DNA from: JAIYCX01 sp964353175
GTDB taxonomy: Bacteria > Bdellovibrionota_C > UBA2361 > SZUA-149 > DAOLCO01
Assembly (NCBI GenBank): GCA_964353175.1
Contig: CAYGUX010000003.1
Coordinates: 124,001-188,000 of the forward strand
Direction of reading: 5' to 3'
DNA length: 64,000 bases
In this document: in pieces, positions 49,550 through 58,385 of the stretch
Layout of the letters: each line of letters starts with the position of its first letter
Numbering within the stretch: position 1 is the stretch's first letter
Program-made: the position numbers and the translations under genes
Notes under the pieces: generated by a model
Databases searched by the model: none
What the model was told of the DNA's origin: nothing
What the model saw: only the letters and a program-made list of their open reading frames with translations

Positions 49550-51334
49550 CTAGGGAAGCAATAAATTATTGGCACTTTCCACACCATCAACAGTAACTTC
49601 AAGTACAAGTTTATTCTTAGTCTTAAATAACTCTGTCATAATACTTACTGCCTCAGACACGCTGGAAGTCTGCTGATATTCCAATGAAAAACCACGTGCA
49701 AAATTCTCAAAATTATATCCATGTGAATGAACCAAAGTATCTAGAATCTCTGGTTTTTTCATTATATTAAAAATAGCCCCGCCATTGTTGTTTACTATGA
49801 GTATTAAGGTAGGGCCCTTTCTACGATGAACTAAACTCAATCCAGTTAAATCATGTAAAGACGCTTGATCACCAACAACACACAACAAGGGTGAGTCACT
49901 ATTAATGGAGGTCCCAATTGATGATGAAATAATTCCATCTATCCCAGTAGCCCCACGATTAGAATATACAATAGAATCTGCAGGTAACTTCCCACAAAAA
50001 TTTTCAGCTTCCCTAAAGATCAAACTAATAGCTAAAAATATGTTTGATTTCTCAGGAGCTTTGGATAGTATTCGGTATATTAAACTTCTCTCTGTCCCAT
50101 CTTCCTTTCCAAGTATGTCTTCTACCTTTTGCCCATAGGACCTGTTTAAACTAAAGTAAGGAGAAGAAAAGTCACTACTATTTCTAGCAAGACTATTTAA
50201 CTCTGTATTCAAGAAAAAAGTTAAATCCAACTTCCTTGAAACTTTAATAAACTCATTCTCAATAGCATCTTGCCGAAGAGGCCCAACGCCAACCTGAACA
50301 ATTGGACAGGATAAACGACTTAAAAACTTCTGAAGTTCATCTGATATGATCCTATCCCCAAATAGATATACCTGCTTAGGCAATTGGGTATCAGAAACAT
50401 CTTTTAAATATTGATTATAATAACTTTGTACCGTTTTATACTTTAGTTGTCTGATATTTGAGTTTATATCAGCAAACAAAGGTATTTCTTTTTCTTCTGA
50501 AATTCTCCCAATGAGATTTATAAAGTTAGAATCTTTACTGGGACCAAGAACAAATAAGGCTTTACCATTATTATTTGTATTTACCCCTATATTAACCGAA
50601 GAATAAACTATTTCTCTATCCCCCTCACAACTTTCGACATAAGCATTTTCGCTACGATACCAGGATAAAAAAACAGATTTATCTTCTTCTGTTAAATCAA
50701 GTTCAGGATCAAAGCCTGCGTCATAGAAAGGTTTTCTAAAGCAGATATTGAGGTGTACTGGTTGCGAACTCTCTTTTGCTTTAGAAATGATGCTCGCTAA
50801 ATTAGATAACACTGAATGAAGTCCCAAATGTTTATCAAATGGACCCATTTCAATTTTTAGAGAAATAAAATCTTTAAAAATATCATTTTGCTTAATAGTC
50901 TGATTCGCGCCTGCGGACTGGAGTTCCCATGGCCTATCGCAAGTTATTATCAATAAAGGGCACTTAGAATAATAGGCTTCTATCACTCCAGGCAAATAAT
51001 TGGATACCGCCGTGCCCGAAGTACAAATTAGTGCAGGGACCTTTCCACTCTTTGAAATACCCTGAGCAAAAAATGCCGCACTCCTTTCGTCATTCACTAT
51101 CTGGCACCTAGGTTGCGCACCACATCGATCTTTCATTCCATTTAAAGCTAAGACAAATGGGATGGCTCTAGCGCCTGGAGAAATTACAAAATCAGAAAGA
51201 TCCAACTTAAGAAGCTCTTCAACTATTAGAGATGAAATAAATGTCTGGACACTTCCATGGCTTAGCGAGCGAGCATAGGCCCATAATGTATATTCATCTT
51301 CCAATCTCACACTTTGAACCGTAGCGGGCGCCAA
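49550..51334 (-). CDS. menD: Menaquinone biosynthesis synthase MenD (SEPHCHC synthase)
   Basis: ThDP enzyme joining isochorismate and 2-oxoglutarate in menaquinone synthesis. MenD hallmarks: FVISPGARAIPFVLAL, CQIVNDERSAAFFAQGI, ALICTSGTAVSNYLPGVIEA, ITCDRPWELQSAGANQTIKQ. The ThDP region has NRGATGIDGIISSSIG and VVGDQASLHDLTGL. It is 594 residues long, with a middle domain as usual. The start is TTG 51334, supported by AGGAG seven bases upstream. It is divergent from menE, giving a men locus. Confidence 0.95.
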   Translation of the reverse strand: MAPATVQSVRLEDEYTLWAYARSLSHGSVQTFISSLIVEELLKLDLSDFVISPGARAIPFVLALNGMKDRCGAQPRCQIVNDERSAAFFAQGISKSGKVPALICTSGTAVSNYLPGVIEAYYSKCPLLIITCDRPWELQSAGANQTIKQNDIFKDFISLKIEMGPFDKHLGLHSVLSNLASIISKAKESSQPVHLNICFRKPFYDAGFDPELDLTEEDKSVFLSWYRSENAYVESCEGDREIVYSSVNIGVNTNNNGKALFVLGPSKDSNFINLIGRISEEKEIPLFADINSNIRQLKYKTVQSYYNQYLKDVSDTQLPKQVYLFGDRIISDELQKFLSRLSCPIVQVGVGPLRQDAIENEFIKVSRKLDLTFFLNTELNSLARNSSDFSSPYFSLNRSYGQKVEDILGKEDGTERSLIYRILSKAPEKSNIFLAISLIFREAENFCGKLPADSIVYSNRGATGIDGIISSSIGTSINSDSPLLCVVGDQASLHDLTGLSLVHRRKGPTLILIVNNNGGAIFNIMKKPEILDTLVHSHGYNFENFARGFSLEYQQTSSVSEAVSIMTELFKTKNKLVLEVTVDGVESANNLLLP

Positions 51335-51468
51335 ACTTATTCTCCTTTTTCCTAAAAATCTCTGCTATTTACGCTGTAATTTATACATGCGTTCTCTAAT
51401 AATTTGCATAAGTTTGCAAGATTCTCTATTCTCGGAAGATTATAACAGGTAACGAACCATATACATTC

Positions 51469-52938
51469 ATGATTTCAATAGGTTGCCCCATTACGAAGAG
51501 CTCTAAAAATTTCCCAGAAGCGACCAGTATCACTTCCGACACCAATGAACTGAGCTTTAAAAATCTCAATATCCTTGTTGAGACTATCGCTAAAAACCTC
51601 TTAGAGAGGGGAGTCTCCAGAGATACTAGGCTTGCGATATTGTCTAAAAACAGCCCGAATATGTTAGCCACAATCTTTGCCGCCCAAAGGATTGGAGCCA
51701 CATCTTGCCTATTGAACTTACAATTAACCAAAGATAATTGGGAATCACAGCTAATACAAGCTCAATGTGCTAAAGTTATAGGAGAAGAGGAATACTTACT
51801 TGAACTCTCTGACTTAACTATAGAAAAGCTAAAATTTGAAGAGATCACCAAAGCTACTAACTCTGCCTTGGTTATTTCCAGCGAATTAGATTCTAGCCAA
51901 GAGAGCATTATCATATTTACATCAGGCAGTACTGGGCATAATAAAGGGGTTAGGCTTACTGTTGGGAATTTAATTGCAAGTGCTGAGGCAAGTAATCAAC
52001 TGACTAAGCTTACCTTAGGTGATACGTGGGGAGTTTCTTTGCCGATGTATCACTTAGGCGGTTTAGGAATTGTTTATAGAACTTTAATTGCTGGCGCTAC
52101 TTCAAGATTCCTTACAGACTTTTCTGCAAATACTCTCCATCTACTCTTACAAAAAAACTCCTTAACTCATATCTCTGTCGTACCAACCACCTTGTCATCA
52201 CTGATAGAAAAAGCGAACGAAGATTCTCTTGGCGACAGACTACTAGGGCCACTTAAATGCGCTATTCTTGCAGGTGCAGCCTCTTCTAAAACGTTACTTG
52301 ATACAATCATCAAACATAACTTACCCATATTAAGTGCATGGGGGATGACTGAAACAACCGCTCACTGTACTTGCTTAAGTCTAAATGATGAGAAAGAGAA
52401 GATAAAGTCCGTGGGGAAACCTTTTCACCACACCAAAATAAAGATTATCAATGATCATGGACAGGAAGTAACTCAAGGTCAAACAGGAGAAATCCTAGTA
52501 CAAGGGCCGACTGTATTCATGGGTTATTTAGATGAAGAGCAAACTAAAAACCTAATTCAAGATGGATGGCTTCATACAGGTGATTTAGGTATGCTTGATT
52601 CTTCTGATAATCTGAATATCGTAGGTAGAAAAGATGACATGATAATTTCTGGCGGAGAGAATATACACACTAGTGAAATTGAAAAGTATGCTAAAGCAAT
52701 CGAAGGAGTTCAAGATTGCGCGGTAATCCCCATTCCACATGAAAAATGGGGGCAAAGGCCAATTATTCTAATTGAACCCAGATCAGGCGCGATGCTTACT
52801 GAAGAATTTATCACAGAGGTCCTAAAATCAAAACTAGCGAAGATTAAAGTTCCCGATAAAGTAATTCTTAGGACTACACTACCTAGAACGAGTATAGGAA
52901 AAGTTAATTACAAATTATTGAAATCAGAATTTCAATAA
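51469..52938 (+). CDS. menE: o-succinylbenzoate-CoA ligase MenE-like
   Basis: Adenylate-forming ligase of 489 residues, probably activating o-succinylbenzoate with CoA. AMP-binding motif IIFTSGSTGHNKGVRLT, AWGMTETTAHCTCLS, DGWLHTGDLGML and GRKDDMIISGGENIHTSEIE are complete, and the C-terminal catalytic Lys is in RTSIGKVNY. The assignment to MenE rather than another acyl-CoA ligase follows from the divergent menD. It is followed five bases later by fluC. Confidence 0.9.
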   Translation: MISIGCPITKSSKNFPEATSITSDTNELSFKNLNILVETIAKNLLERGVSRDTRLAILSKNSPNMLATIFAAQRIGATSCLLNLQLTKDNWESQLIQAQCAKVIGEEEYLLELSDLTIEKLKFEEITKATNSALVISSELDSSQESIIIFTSGSTGHNKGVRLTVGNLIASAEASNQLTKLTLGDTWGVSLPMYHLGGLGIVYRTLIAGATSRFLTDFSANTLHLLLQKNSLTHISVVPTTLSSLIEKANEDSLGDRLLGPLKCAILAGAASSKTLLDTIIKHNLPILSAWGMTETTAHCTCLSLNDEKEKIKSVGKPFHHTKIKIINDHGQEVTQGQTGEILVQGPTVFMGYLDEEQTKNLIQDGWLHTGDLGMLDSSDNLNIVGRKDDMIISGGENIHTSEIEKYAKAIEGVQDCAVIPIPHEKWGQRPIILIEPRSGAMLTEEFITEVLKSKLAKIKVPDKVILRTTLPRTSIGKVNYKLLKSEFQ

Positions 52939-52943
52939 AGTAA

Positions 52944-53324
52944 ATGAATTTCAATAACTACCTCCTAATATTCATCTCAGGCGGACTAAGGTCTCTCTCT
53001 AGATTTTTAATTGGTCAAAAATTGGTGAGTGCTCAGCTCTTTGCCTACTCCCTGCCTATCGCGACACTTTCTGTAAATGCCATAGGTAGTCTATTAGCTG
53101 GTCTCTTAATAGGCTTTTTTGGACGCGAACATAATCTCACGCCTTATGTCCTTGGTGGATTTTTGGGTGGTTTTACTACTTTTTCAGCCTTTTCCATCGA
53201 AGTCATAGTGGCCTTAAAGGACTCCCAGTTCATATTAGCCTTTATAATTGTATTCTTAAATGTATTTCTCGCGATTTTGCTCTGTTATTCTGGCTATAGC
53301 CTATCTAGACAGTTCATTTCTTAA
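52944..53324 (+). CDS. crcB: Fluoride ion channel Fluc/CrcB
   Basis: A 126-residue dual-topology membrane protein, exporting fluoride. Key motifs: GGLRSLSRFLIGQ, LSVNAIGSLLAGLLIGFF (N-x-x-G-x-x-x-x-G) and GGFLGGFTTFSAFSIE with the F-box phenylalanine and the sodium-coordinating TTFS stretch. Four helices are visible. It is transcribed with menE; the five-base spacing leaves no room for a fluoride riboswitch in front of it. Confidence 0.95.
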   Translation: MNFNNYLLIFISGGLRSLSRFLIGQKLVSAQLFAYSLPIATLSVNAIGSLLAGLLIGFFGREHNLTPYVLGGFLGGFTTFSAFSIEVIVALKDSQFILAFIIVFLNVFLAILLCYSGYSLSRQFIS

Positions 53325-53381
53325 GCAATCTATGTAATAATTAATGATAGCATTTCGTCATACAGGAAAAATTAGGAAATT

Positions 53382-53927
53382 ATGAATATAAAGATTCTCG
53401 CCCTCTCTATATCCTTATTAAGTTTTCAGGCATGTGCAGATTTTAATACCAACAGCGGGTATCCTTCGGGGAACTACCCTAATAATACTGGGTATCCCAA
53501 TCAATACCCACAGTACCCCAATAACAACTATCCCAACAACTATCCTAATGGTGGCTACTACCCTCCAGTAAACAACTATCCAAATGGAGGATATAATCCT
53601 CCAGCACCGAACTATGATTGTAGATATTATGGCAATTGCCCTGGCACAAACTATAAGCCACCAAGAGTAAGAAACAACAACCACAATCATGGCAATCACG
53701 GTCATAACAATCATCAAAATAGACCGAACAAGCCACCACCAAGAATTGTAACTCCCCCTCTTAGCGTAGGAACGAATATCTCTCCAAGCTGTCCAAGTGG
53801 CACAGTCTTTACGGGAAGAACATGTAAAATTACCGACAATCGCCTAAAGAAACCAGGCCGTGATGGTAACATAAACCCTTGCCCTAAAGGCATGTGGATC
53901 TCCAATGGGAAGTGTATCGGGAAGTAG
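53382..53927 (+). CDS. Low-complexity Pro/Asn/Tyr-rich lipoprotein
   Basis: A 181-residue protein. It begins with a signal ending in LSFQAC, a likely lipobox with Cys17. The next ~75 residues are a low-complexity Tyr/Pro/Asn/Gly segment with two near-perfect NNYPNGGY-PP repeats. A basic, His/Asn-rich stretch follows (NNNHNHGNHGHNNHQN), then a C-terminal part with two Cys pairs (SCPSGTVFTGRTC and PCPKGMWISNGKC) that could form disulfides. The sequence suggests a surface-exposed spacer with a small disulfide-linked end; the His-rich run could bind metal. No family recognised. Confidence 0.8.
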   Translation: MNIKILALSISLLSFQACADFNTNSGYPSGNYPNNTGYPNQYPQYPNNNYPNNYPNGGYYPPVNNYPNGGYNPPAPNYDCRYYGNCPGTNYKPPRVRNNNHNHGNHGHNNHQNRPNKPPPRIVTPPLSVGTNISPSCPSGTVFTGRTCKITDNRLKKPGRDGNINPCPKGMWISNGKCIGK

Positions 53928-53932
53928 CGAGT

Positions 53933-54169
53933 TTACAACTCTGAAGATGACAACATAAATACAACTTTCTCACCTTCATCAACCATCTTAACCAGTCCCT
54001 CGCTTAGGAGTTCTTTTAAACTATCTAAGACATCTTCTTGTTCAGCATCCACGACTGGCCGTTCCTCGTCCTCATGCACGTACAACAAGTTATCAAGATA
54101 AAGGCCCTGCTCCGCTTCTGGATGGCTAAGGGCTGTAACAATTTGTAATTTAATATGATTATAATCCAT
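53933..54169 (-). CDS. Small acidic protein, possible winged-helix fold
   Basis: A 78-residue acidic protein with two or three helices and a possible final hairpin (LVKMVDEGEKVVFML). The end (DSLKELLSEGLVKM, then a short strand pair) resembles a winged-helix wing, but no DNA-binding helix is obvious. Convergent with the lipoprotein gene, five bases between the stops. Function unknown. Confidence 0.6.
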   Translation of the reverse strand: MDYNHIKLQIVTALSHPEAEQGLYLDNLLYVHEDEERPVVDAEQEDVLDSLKELLSEGLVKMVDEGEKVVFMLSSSEL

Positions 54170-54240
54170 ATAACAAAATAGGCTCGCTTATTAAATGATT
54201 TTAATTATACGTAGAAGTATAAACTAAAACTATAGCTCAA

Positions 54241-56397
54241 CTAAAAATAAGCGTTAAAACCAACATAATAATTTCTAGGTAAGGCTGGATCTATCCCATT
54301 ACTTCTGATTCTTGAATAATACTTTTCATCAAAAACATTATTAATTCCAGTTGTTAGGCTAAGCCTATCAGTCCAAAGAGAGATATCTGCGGTTAAATCC
54401 CACACTTTATAAGAAGGAATAATCCTATTCGCAGTATTACCGTCATCCGCAAAAGAAGAATCCACAAAAGTTCCAAGGAATGCGAACTTAGTATTTTCAA
54501 GAGGCTCATATACGAATCCTGTTCTAATCAAATAATCAGGAGCATACTGAGGTGTTAATCCATCTAATGGACCGCCATTAAACTCAGCATTGAGTAAGGA
54601 AGCATTCCCATATAGGCTAAAAGATCCAAAGTCATCACTCAATTCCTTGGCATCAAACATCCTCAATAACGATACTTGAGAAGAAATATCGACACCATAA
54701 TATCTACCCTTTCCAGTATTACCAATAACATTTCCAACCCTACCAAACTGATTACTGAAGTTAAGATAAAATGTACTTAAATCAAAACTTAAAAAATCAT
54801 ACGGGGTTCCTCTAACTCCGACTTCATAATTCTTAATTCTAGCTTCATCGATATCTGATGAAACTTGATCCGTAGGGCCTAAGGGTAAAGTATCCTGATA
54901 AGTAACAGGCTTATAGGCTTGTGAAGCATTGGCATAAATTTCAGTTTTATCTGTTAAGTCATAACTAATTCCAAGGCCTAAAAGTGGCACTAGATTATAG
55001 GAATCAGAGCTATTTAAGAGAGGAGAATCTGCTCTATACCTATCATCTAAAGATTGATTGATACTCTCCAGTCTAATGCCAGGAGTAATATGTAATTTAT
55101 CAAAACTAAATTTGTTCTCTGCATAGGCAGAGAATGCAATAGTTGATCTATCTATCTTCCTACTTAGCGCCCCAGAAACAGCATCTGGAGTAGCACCTTT
55201 GGATTGTGTAAAGGGAGAATCTACGCCATATAGTTGCACTCCTCCAGCTAGGGTTGAATCCCCTTCATCAAATAGAGTCCAGTCATGATGCCCTCTGAGC
55301 ATTAATCCTGCAGTTTTGAATTCCTGCAATACAATTGTATTGGTAGTTCCGTTAGCAATACCACCAAAATTCTCGGCAGTTCCGTAAGATTGCCTACGAG
55401 ACTCCCTTGATAAATAACCAGCCCAAGCTTTAGCTAAAAGGCCAGTATCTCTAGAAACTTCGTGATTCAAGACAATGCTAGACATATACCTACTGATACT
55501 TAAAGTATCGAAATTAAGAGTATTCTGCCATCGATCTTGATTATAACTTGCTAGGCCATCACCCTCTTCTAAAGTTAATCCACCAGCCTCAGCAAATGTT
55601 GAGTCATACATATCTTGTTGAAACATTATTTTAGTTCTGGATGAAAGTTGCCCTCCAACTTTTATAGAACCAAAATCTAATCTATAATCACTATTCATGT
55701 TCCTGAATCCATCGCTTTGACGATGGTGATAGTTAGCCAAATATTGAACTCCGTCTTTTGTTCCAGAAATTTCGTTATAGGTAGAATAAAGCGATTTAGA
55801 ACCAAACAATTGTTTAGTTCTAAATGAAAACTCAGTATCTGTTCTAGGTTGTCTTGTAATAAAATTTAAAGCTCCCCCAGCTTGAGGTCCAAACTGAAGG
55901 GCAGCCCCACCTCTAGTAAACTGCACCTCATCTACATAATCAGAAGGAGTAGCATAGTACGCCGCTGGATATCCGTAAGGATCCGCATTAATGGGAATTC
56001 CATCCTGCAACAATAAAAGATTAAATGACTCATGTGGATCTCCAAGCCCTCGATAATTCATTGACACTAAACTCTCATTTGGTACCTCACTAACCAATAA
56101 GCCTGCTGTCTGAGAAACTATTTGCCTATAATTATTAGTTGCTATTTCTGGTAATGAGTCTAATTTGGTAGAGGTCGTTTTCTTCCCGCTAGTTAACTGC
56201 TCATCAACTATTTCAGGGAGAATTGAACTTAGTCCAGGCGAAGAAGATTGTGAATCGGCAGAGACCTTAACTTCAGGTAAAGTTTCAGTAACCTCAGCTA
56301 CAGTTTCAGTTCCATCCTCGGCAGTTGCCATATTAGATAAAGGAGCTAATAAGGCTAACACATATAAAAGTAACTTGAGGCTCGTCGATTTACTCAT
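54241..56397 (-). CDS. TonB-dependent outer-membrane receptor (FecA-like)
   Basis: About 718 residues. Signal peptide (LKLLLYVLALLAPLSNMATA), then a plug domain (LPEIATNNYRQIVSQTAGLL, YRGLGDPHESFNLLLLQDGI, VQFTRGGAALQFGPQAGGAL, NFITRQP) and a 22-strand barrel ending in RNYYVGFNAYF with the C-terminal Phe. Plug and barrel layout is closest to ferric-siderophore or Fe-dicitrate receptors, so the substrate is probably an iron chelate, but this is inferred. ATG 56397 gives a clean signal sequence. A second ATG at 56442, created by a 45-bp tandem duplication, would add 15 residues. The leader also contains a strong two-tier hairpin. Confidence 0.93.
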   Translation of the reverse strand: MSKSTSLKLLLYVLALLAPLSNMATAEDGTETVAEVTETLPEVKVSADSQSSSPGLSSILPEIVDEQLTSGKKTTSTKLDSLPEIATNNYRQIVSQTAGLLVSEVPNESLVSMNYRGLGDPHESFNLLLLQDGIPINADPYGYPAAYYATPSDYVDEVQFTRGGAALQFGPQAGGALNFITRQPRTDTEFSFRTKQLFGSKSLYSTYNEISGTKDGVQYLANYHHRQSDGFRNMNSDYRLDFGSIKVGGQLSSRTKIMFQQDMYDSTFAEAGGLTLEEGDGLASYNQDRWQNTLNFDTLSISRYMSSIVLNHEVSRDTGLLAKAWAGYLSRESRRQSYGTAENFGGIANGTTNTIVLQEFKTAGLMLRGHHDWTLFDEGDSTLAGGVQLYGVDSPFTQSKGATPDAVSGALSRKIDRSTIAFSAYAENKFSFDKLHITPGIRLESINQSLDDRYRADSPLLNSSDSYNLVPLLGLGISYDLTDKTEIYANASQAYKPVTYQDTLPLGPTDQVSSDIDEARIKNYEVGVRGTPYDFLSFDLSTFYLNFSNQFGRVGNVIGNTGKGRYYGVDISSQVSLLRMFDAKELSDDFGSFSLYGNASLLNAEFNGGPLDGLTPQYAPDYLIRTGFVYEPLENTKFAFLGTFVDSSFADDGNTANRIIPSYKVWDLTADISLWTDRLSLTTGINNVFDEKYYSRIRSNGIDPALPRNYYVGFNAYF

Positions 56398-56478
56398 TAA
56401 ATTCCTATTGGTTTGTTTGGAGGCTTTATATATTTTACTCATTAAATTCCTATTGGTTTGTTTGGAGGCTTTATATAT
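56391..56478. repeat. 45-bp tandem duplication covering the TonB-receptor start
   Basis: The 43-base stretch at 56391-56433 recurs identically at 56436-56478, a period of 45 bp. Each copy holds an AGGA-type ribosome site and an ATG (56397 and 56442). The period is a multiple of three, so the reading frame runs through both. Confidence 0.95.
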
Positions 56479-56481
56479 AAG

Positions 56482-56527
56482 GCTCTATGTACTTAGATTC
56501 TGATCTAAGTGGATATTGGCATAGAGC
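56482..56527 (-). promoter_or_regulatory. Structured leader hairpin before the TonB receptor
   Basis: Outer arms GCTCTATG (56482-56489) and CATAGAGC (56520-56527) enclose an inner perfect 8-bp hairpin, ACTTAGAT (56491-56498)/ATCTAAGT (56503-56510) with loop TCTG. On the minus strand it lies 40 bases before the upper start codon. Possible regulatory RNA, protein-binding site or mRNA stabiliser. It does not fit a known riboswitch I recognise. Confidence 0.55.
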
Positions 56528-56625
56528 TTTTCAGCACTACCTACCAGAAATATGTTAGGCATGTCAATCGGACCTAAGCTAAGCCTTTCAAGCAAGATAT
56601 AAAAATCCTTGAGCTATCATAGCTT

Positions 56626-56655
56626 TTGACGGCTTAAGGGAGCCAATGGTACTAA
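56626..56655 (+). promoter_or_regulatory. Putative sigma-70 promoter for yebC
   Basis: TTGACG (56626-56631), an 18-base spacer and TACTAA (56650-56655), 52 bases before the yebC ATG. Spacing and box quality are acceptable. Confidence 0.4.
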
Positions 56656-56706
56656 TCCTTCACAATACTTATCTGACAATATTCAATATTTAAAATAGCA
56701 AAAACG

Positions 56707-57444
56707 ATGGGCAGAATTTTTGAAAAGCGAAAAGCTAGAATGTTTGCGAGATGGTCAAAAACATCGAAAGCTTTTACTAAATTAGGCAAAGAGCTTGCAA
56801 TAGCCGTAAAGTTGGGGGGAATTGATCCAGCTTCTAACCCACGATTAAGAATGGCTATTCAAACAGCCAAATCTTTAAATATGCCCAAGGATCGAATTCA
56901 AAATGCTATTGAACGAGCCTCTTCAAAAGATGATGCCGATCTAGCAGAAATAACCTACGAGGGTTACGGTCCCCACGGCGTGGCGATATTCATCGAATGC
57001 ACTACTAACAACGGAACAAGAACTGTAGCAAATGTACGAAACTACCTAACTAAACATGGTGGTAATCTTGCTACCGATGGTGCCCTAGCATTCCTCTTTA
57101 ATCGCCAAGGTATCTTTAGAATAAAAAGTCCAAATGGAACTGATCCAGATGAGTTACAATTAGAATTGATTGATTTCGGTCTCGAAGAAATGTTTGAAAC
57201 AGAGGATGGAGATTTACTAATCTATACTTCTTTTGAAGATTTTGGCACAATGCAAAAAGCCCTAGAGGATCGTAATATTGAAGTTGTAAATGCTGGCTTA
57301 CAAAGGTCTCCCTTAAATACTACAGAGCTTTCGCCGGAGCATGAGAAAGAAGTGCTAAAGATAGTCTATCTACTTGAAGATGACGAAGATGTTCAACATG
57401 TGTACCATAATATGTCGCTAAACGAAGAAGATGAGGAAGAATAA
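56707..57444 (+). CDS. YebC/PmpR family protein
   Basis: A 245-residue protein of the YebC/TACO1 group, associated with translation of difficult sequences and, in some bacteria, with transcription regulation. Motifs: RMFARWSKTSKAFTKLGKEL, GGIDPASNPRLRMAIQTAKS, MPKDRIQNAIERAS, EITYEGYGPHGVAIFIECTT. The N-terminus (usually AGHSKW-) reads MGRIFEKRKARMFARWSK, a recognised variation. It overlaps the glycosyltransferase start by one base. Confidence 0.95.
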   Translation: MGRIFEKRKARMFARWSKTSKAFTKLGKELAIAVKLGGIDPASNPRLRMAIQTAKSLNMPKDRIQNAIERASSKDDADLAEITYEGYGPHGVAIFIECTTNNGTRTVANVRNYLTKHGGNLATDGALAFLFNRQGIFRIKSPNGTDPDELQLELIDFGLEEMFETEDGDLLIYTSFEDFGTMQKALEDRNIEVVNAGLQRSPLNTTELSPEHEKEVLKIVYLLEDDEDVQHVYHNMSLNEEDEEE

Positions 57445-58361
57445 TGAAACCTGCTTTATTCGCAATGGTTTCGACCAAAGACTCCGCACACTACACCCCA
57501 CATGCCTTAAAATCGTTTAATAAACATACCGACAGACGAGATGAAGACCGATATATATTAATCGAAAACAATAAACCATTTATTGAAGACAACATCTTGA
57601 ATACATTTGGCTGGGAACTTCTTAGAAATGAATCCGCAAAATCTTTTGCAGCTAATGCTAACCAAATGATCACCCTCGCATTGGAAGAGAATAGAGATCT
57701 ATATTTTTTAAATAACGATGTTATCTTCTCCCCTAACTGGCTTCCACCACTTAGGGATAACGACTCTCCTGCCATACTTACTCCTATCAGCAATAGAGAA
57801 GTTCCCTATGTAAGTTCAGTCACCTCAGTCAAAACTGCTAATATTATAAGTTCCTTTTCTCTCCTACCCCCTCCTATGCAAGTTATAGACTATGTAGGAA
57901 GAGAAATTGAATACGAATACATAGTAAAAACACACCAAAGAAACTACAACGGATTTTTACCGATGATGGTATTGCCTTTTTTTTGTGTAAAAATCCCCCT
58001 TATTACCATAAAAGCTCTAGGTTACTTTGATGAGACATTCGGTGAAGGTGGAGGGGAGGACTTTGACTATTGTTTAAGAGCTAACCTAAAAGACATTCCA
58101 GTCGCTTTTGCTCTAAATTCTTACCTACTTCACTTTGGTGGCAAGTCAACCTGGGAAGGAGAAGAGGAAAAATTAAAACAGGCTCAAAGACAGGCTAAAT
58201 ATCGTGAAGTCTTTAATGGGAAATGGGGCGAAAAGTTATTTCAACTAATTTTAGATGAGAACGCCTCCATCATTGAAAATGACGGGCAGGAAGCTAGCGT
58301 AAGGGAGACTATTCTAAAGTTATACGATAAGGATCAGCTACCTGACCTTCAAATAAACTAA
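57444..58361 (+). CDS. Glycosyltransferase, family 2-like
   Basis: A 305-residue GT-A-type transferase. The DXD-like metal site is in DLYFLNNDVIFSPNWL, and the catalytic/acceptor region is FGEGGGEDFDYCLRANLKD (E-D-x-D-Y pattern). The N-terminal nucleotide-sugar part includes YTPHALKSFNKHTDRR. There is no membrane segment, so it is probably cytoplasmic, acting on a surface polymer. ATG overlaps the yebC stop by one base, suggesting co-expression, though the roles differ. Sugar and acceptor unknown. Confidence 0.88.
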   Translation: MKPALFAMVSTKDSAHYTPHALKSFNKHTDRRDEDRYILIENNKPFIEDNILNTFGWELLRNESAKSFAANANQMITLALEENRDLYFLNNDVIFSPNWLPPLRDNDSPAILTPISNREVPYVSSVTSVKTANIISSFSLLPPPMQVIDYVGREIEYEYIVKTHQRNYNGFLPMMVLPFFCVKIPLITIKALGYFDETFGEGGGEDFDYCLRANLKDIPVAFALNSYLLHFGGKSTWEGEEEKLKQAQRQAKYREVFNGKWGEKLFQLILDENASIIENDGQEASVRETILKLYDKDQLPDLQIN

Positions 58362-58385
58362 CCCTTTTGTTTAAATACTAAAAAA

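Noticed and set aside
52900..52943. Fluoride riboswitch for crcB
   Set aside because: crcB starts five bases after menE, with no leader of its own.
53418..53742. Minus-strand open frames opposite the Pro/Asn-rich lipoprotein
   Set aside because: Open only because of the low-complexity codons of the lipoprotein; the plus frame has signal peptide and lipobox.
56443..56706. Cobalamin riboswitch before the TonB receptor
   Set aside because: No B12-box-like sequence; the region has a two-tier hairpin of another type.
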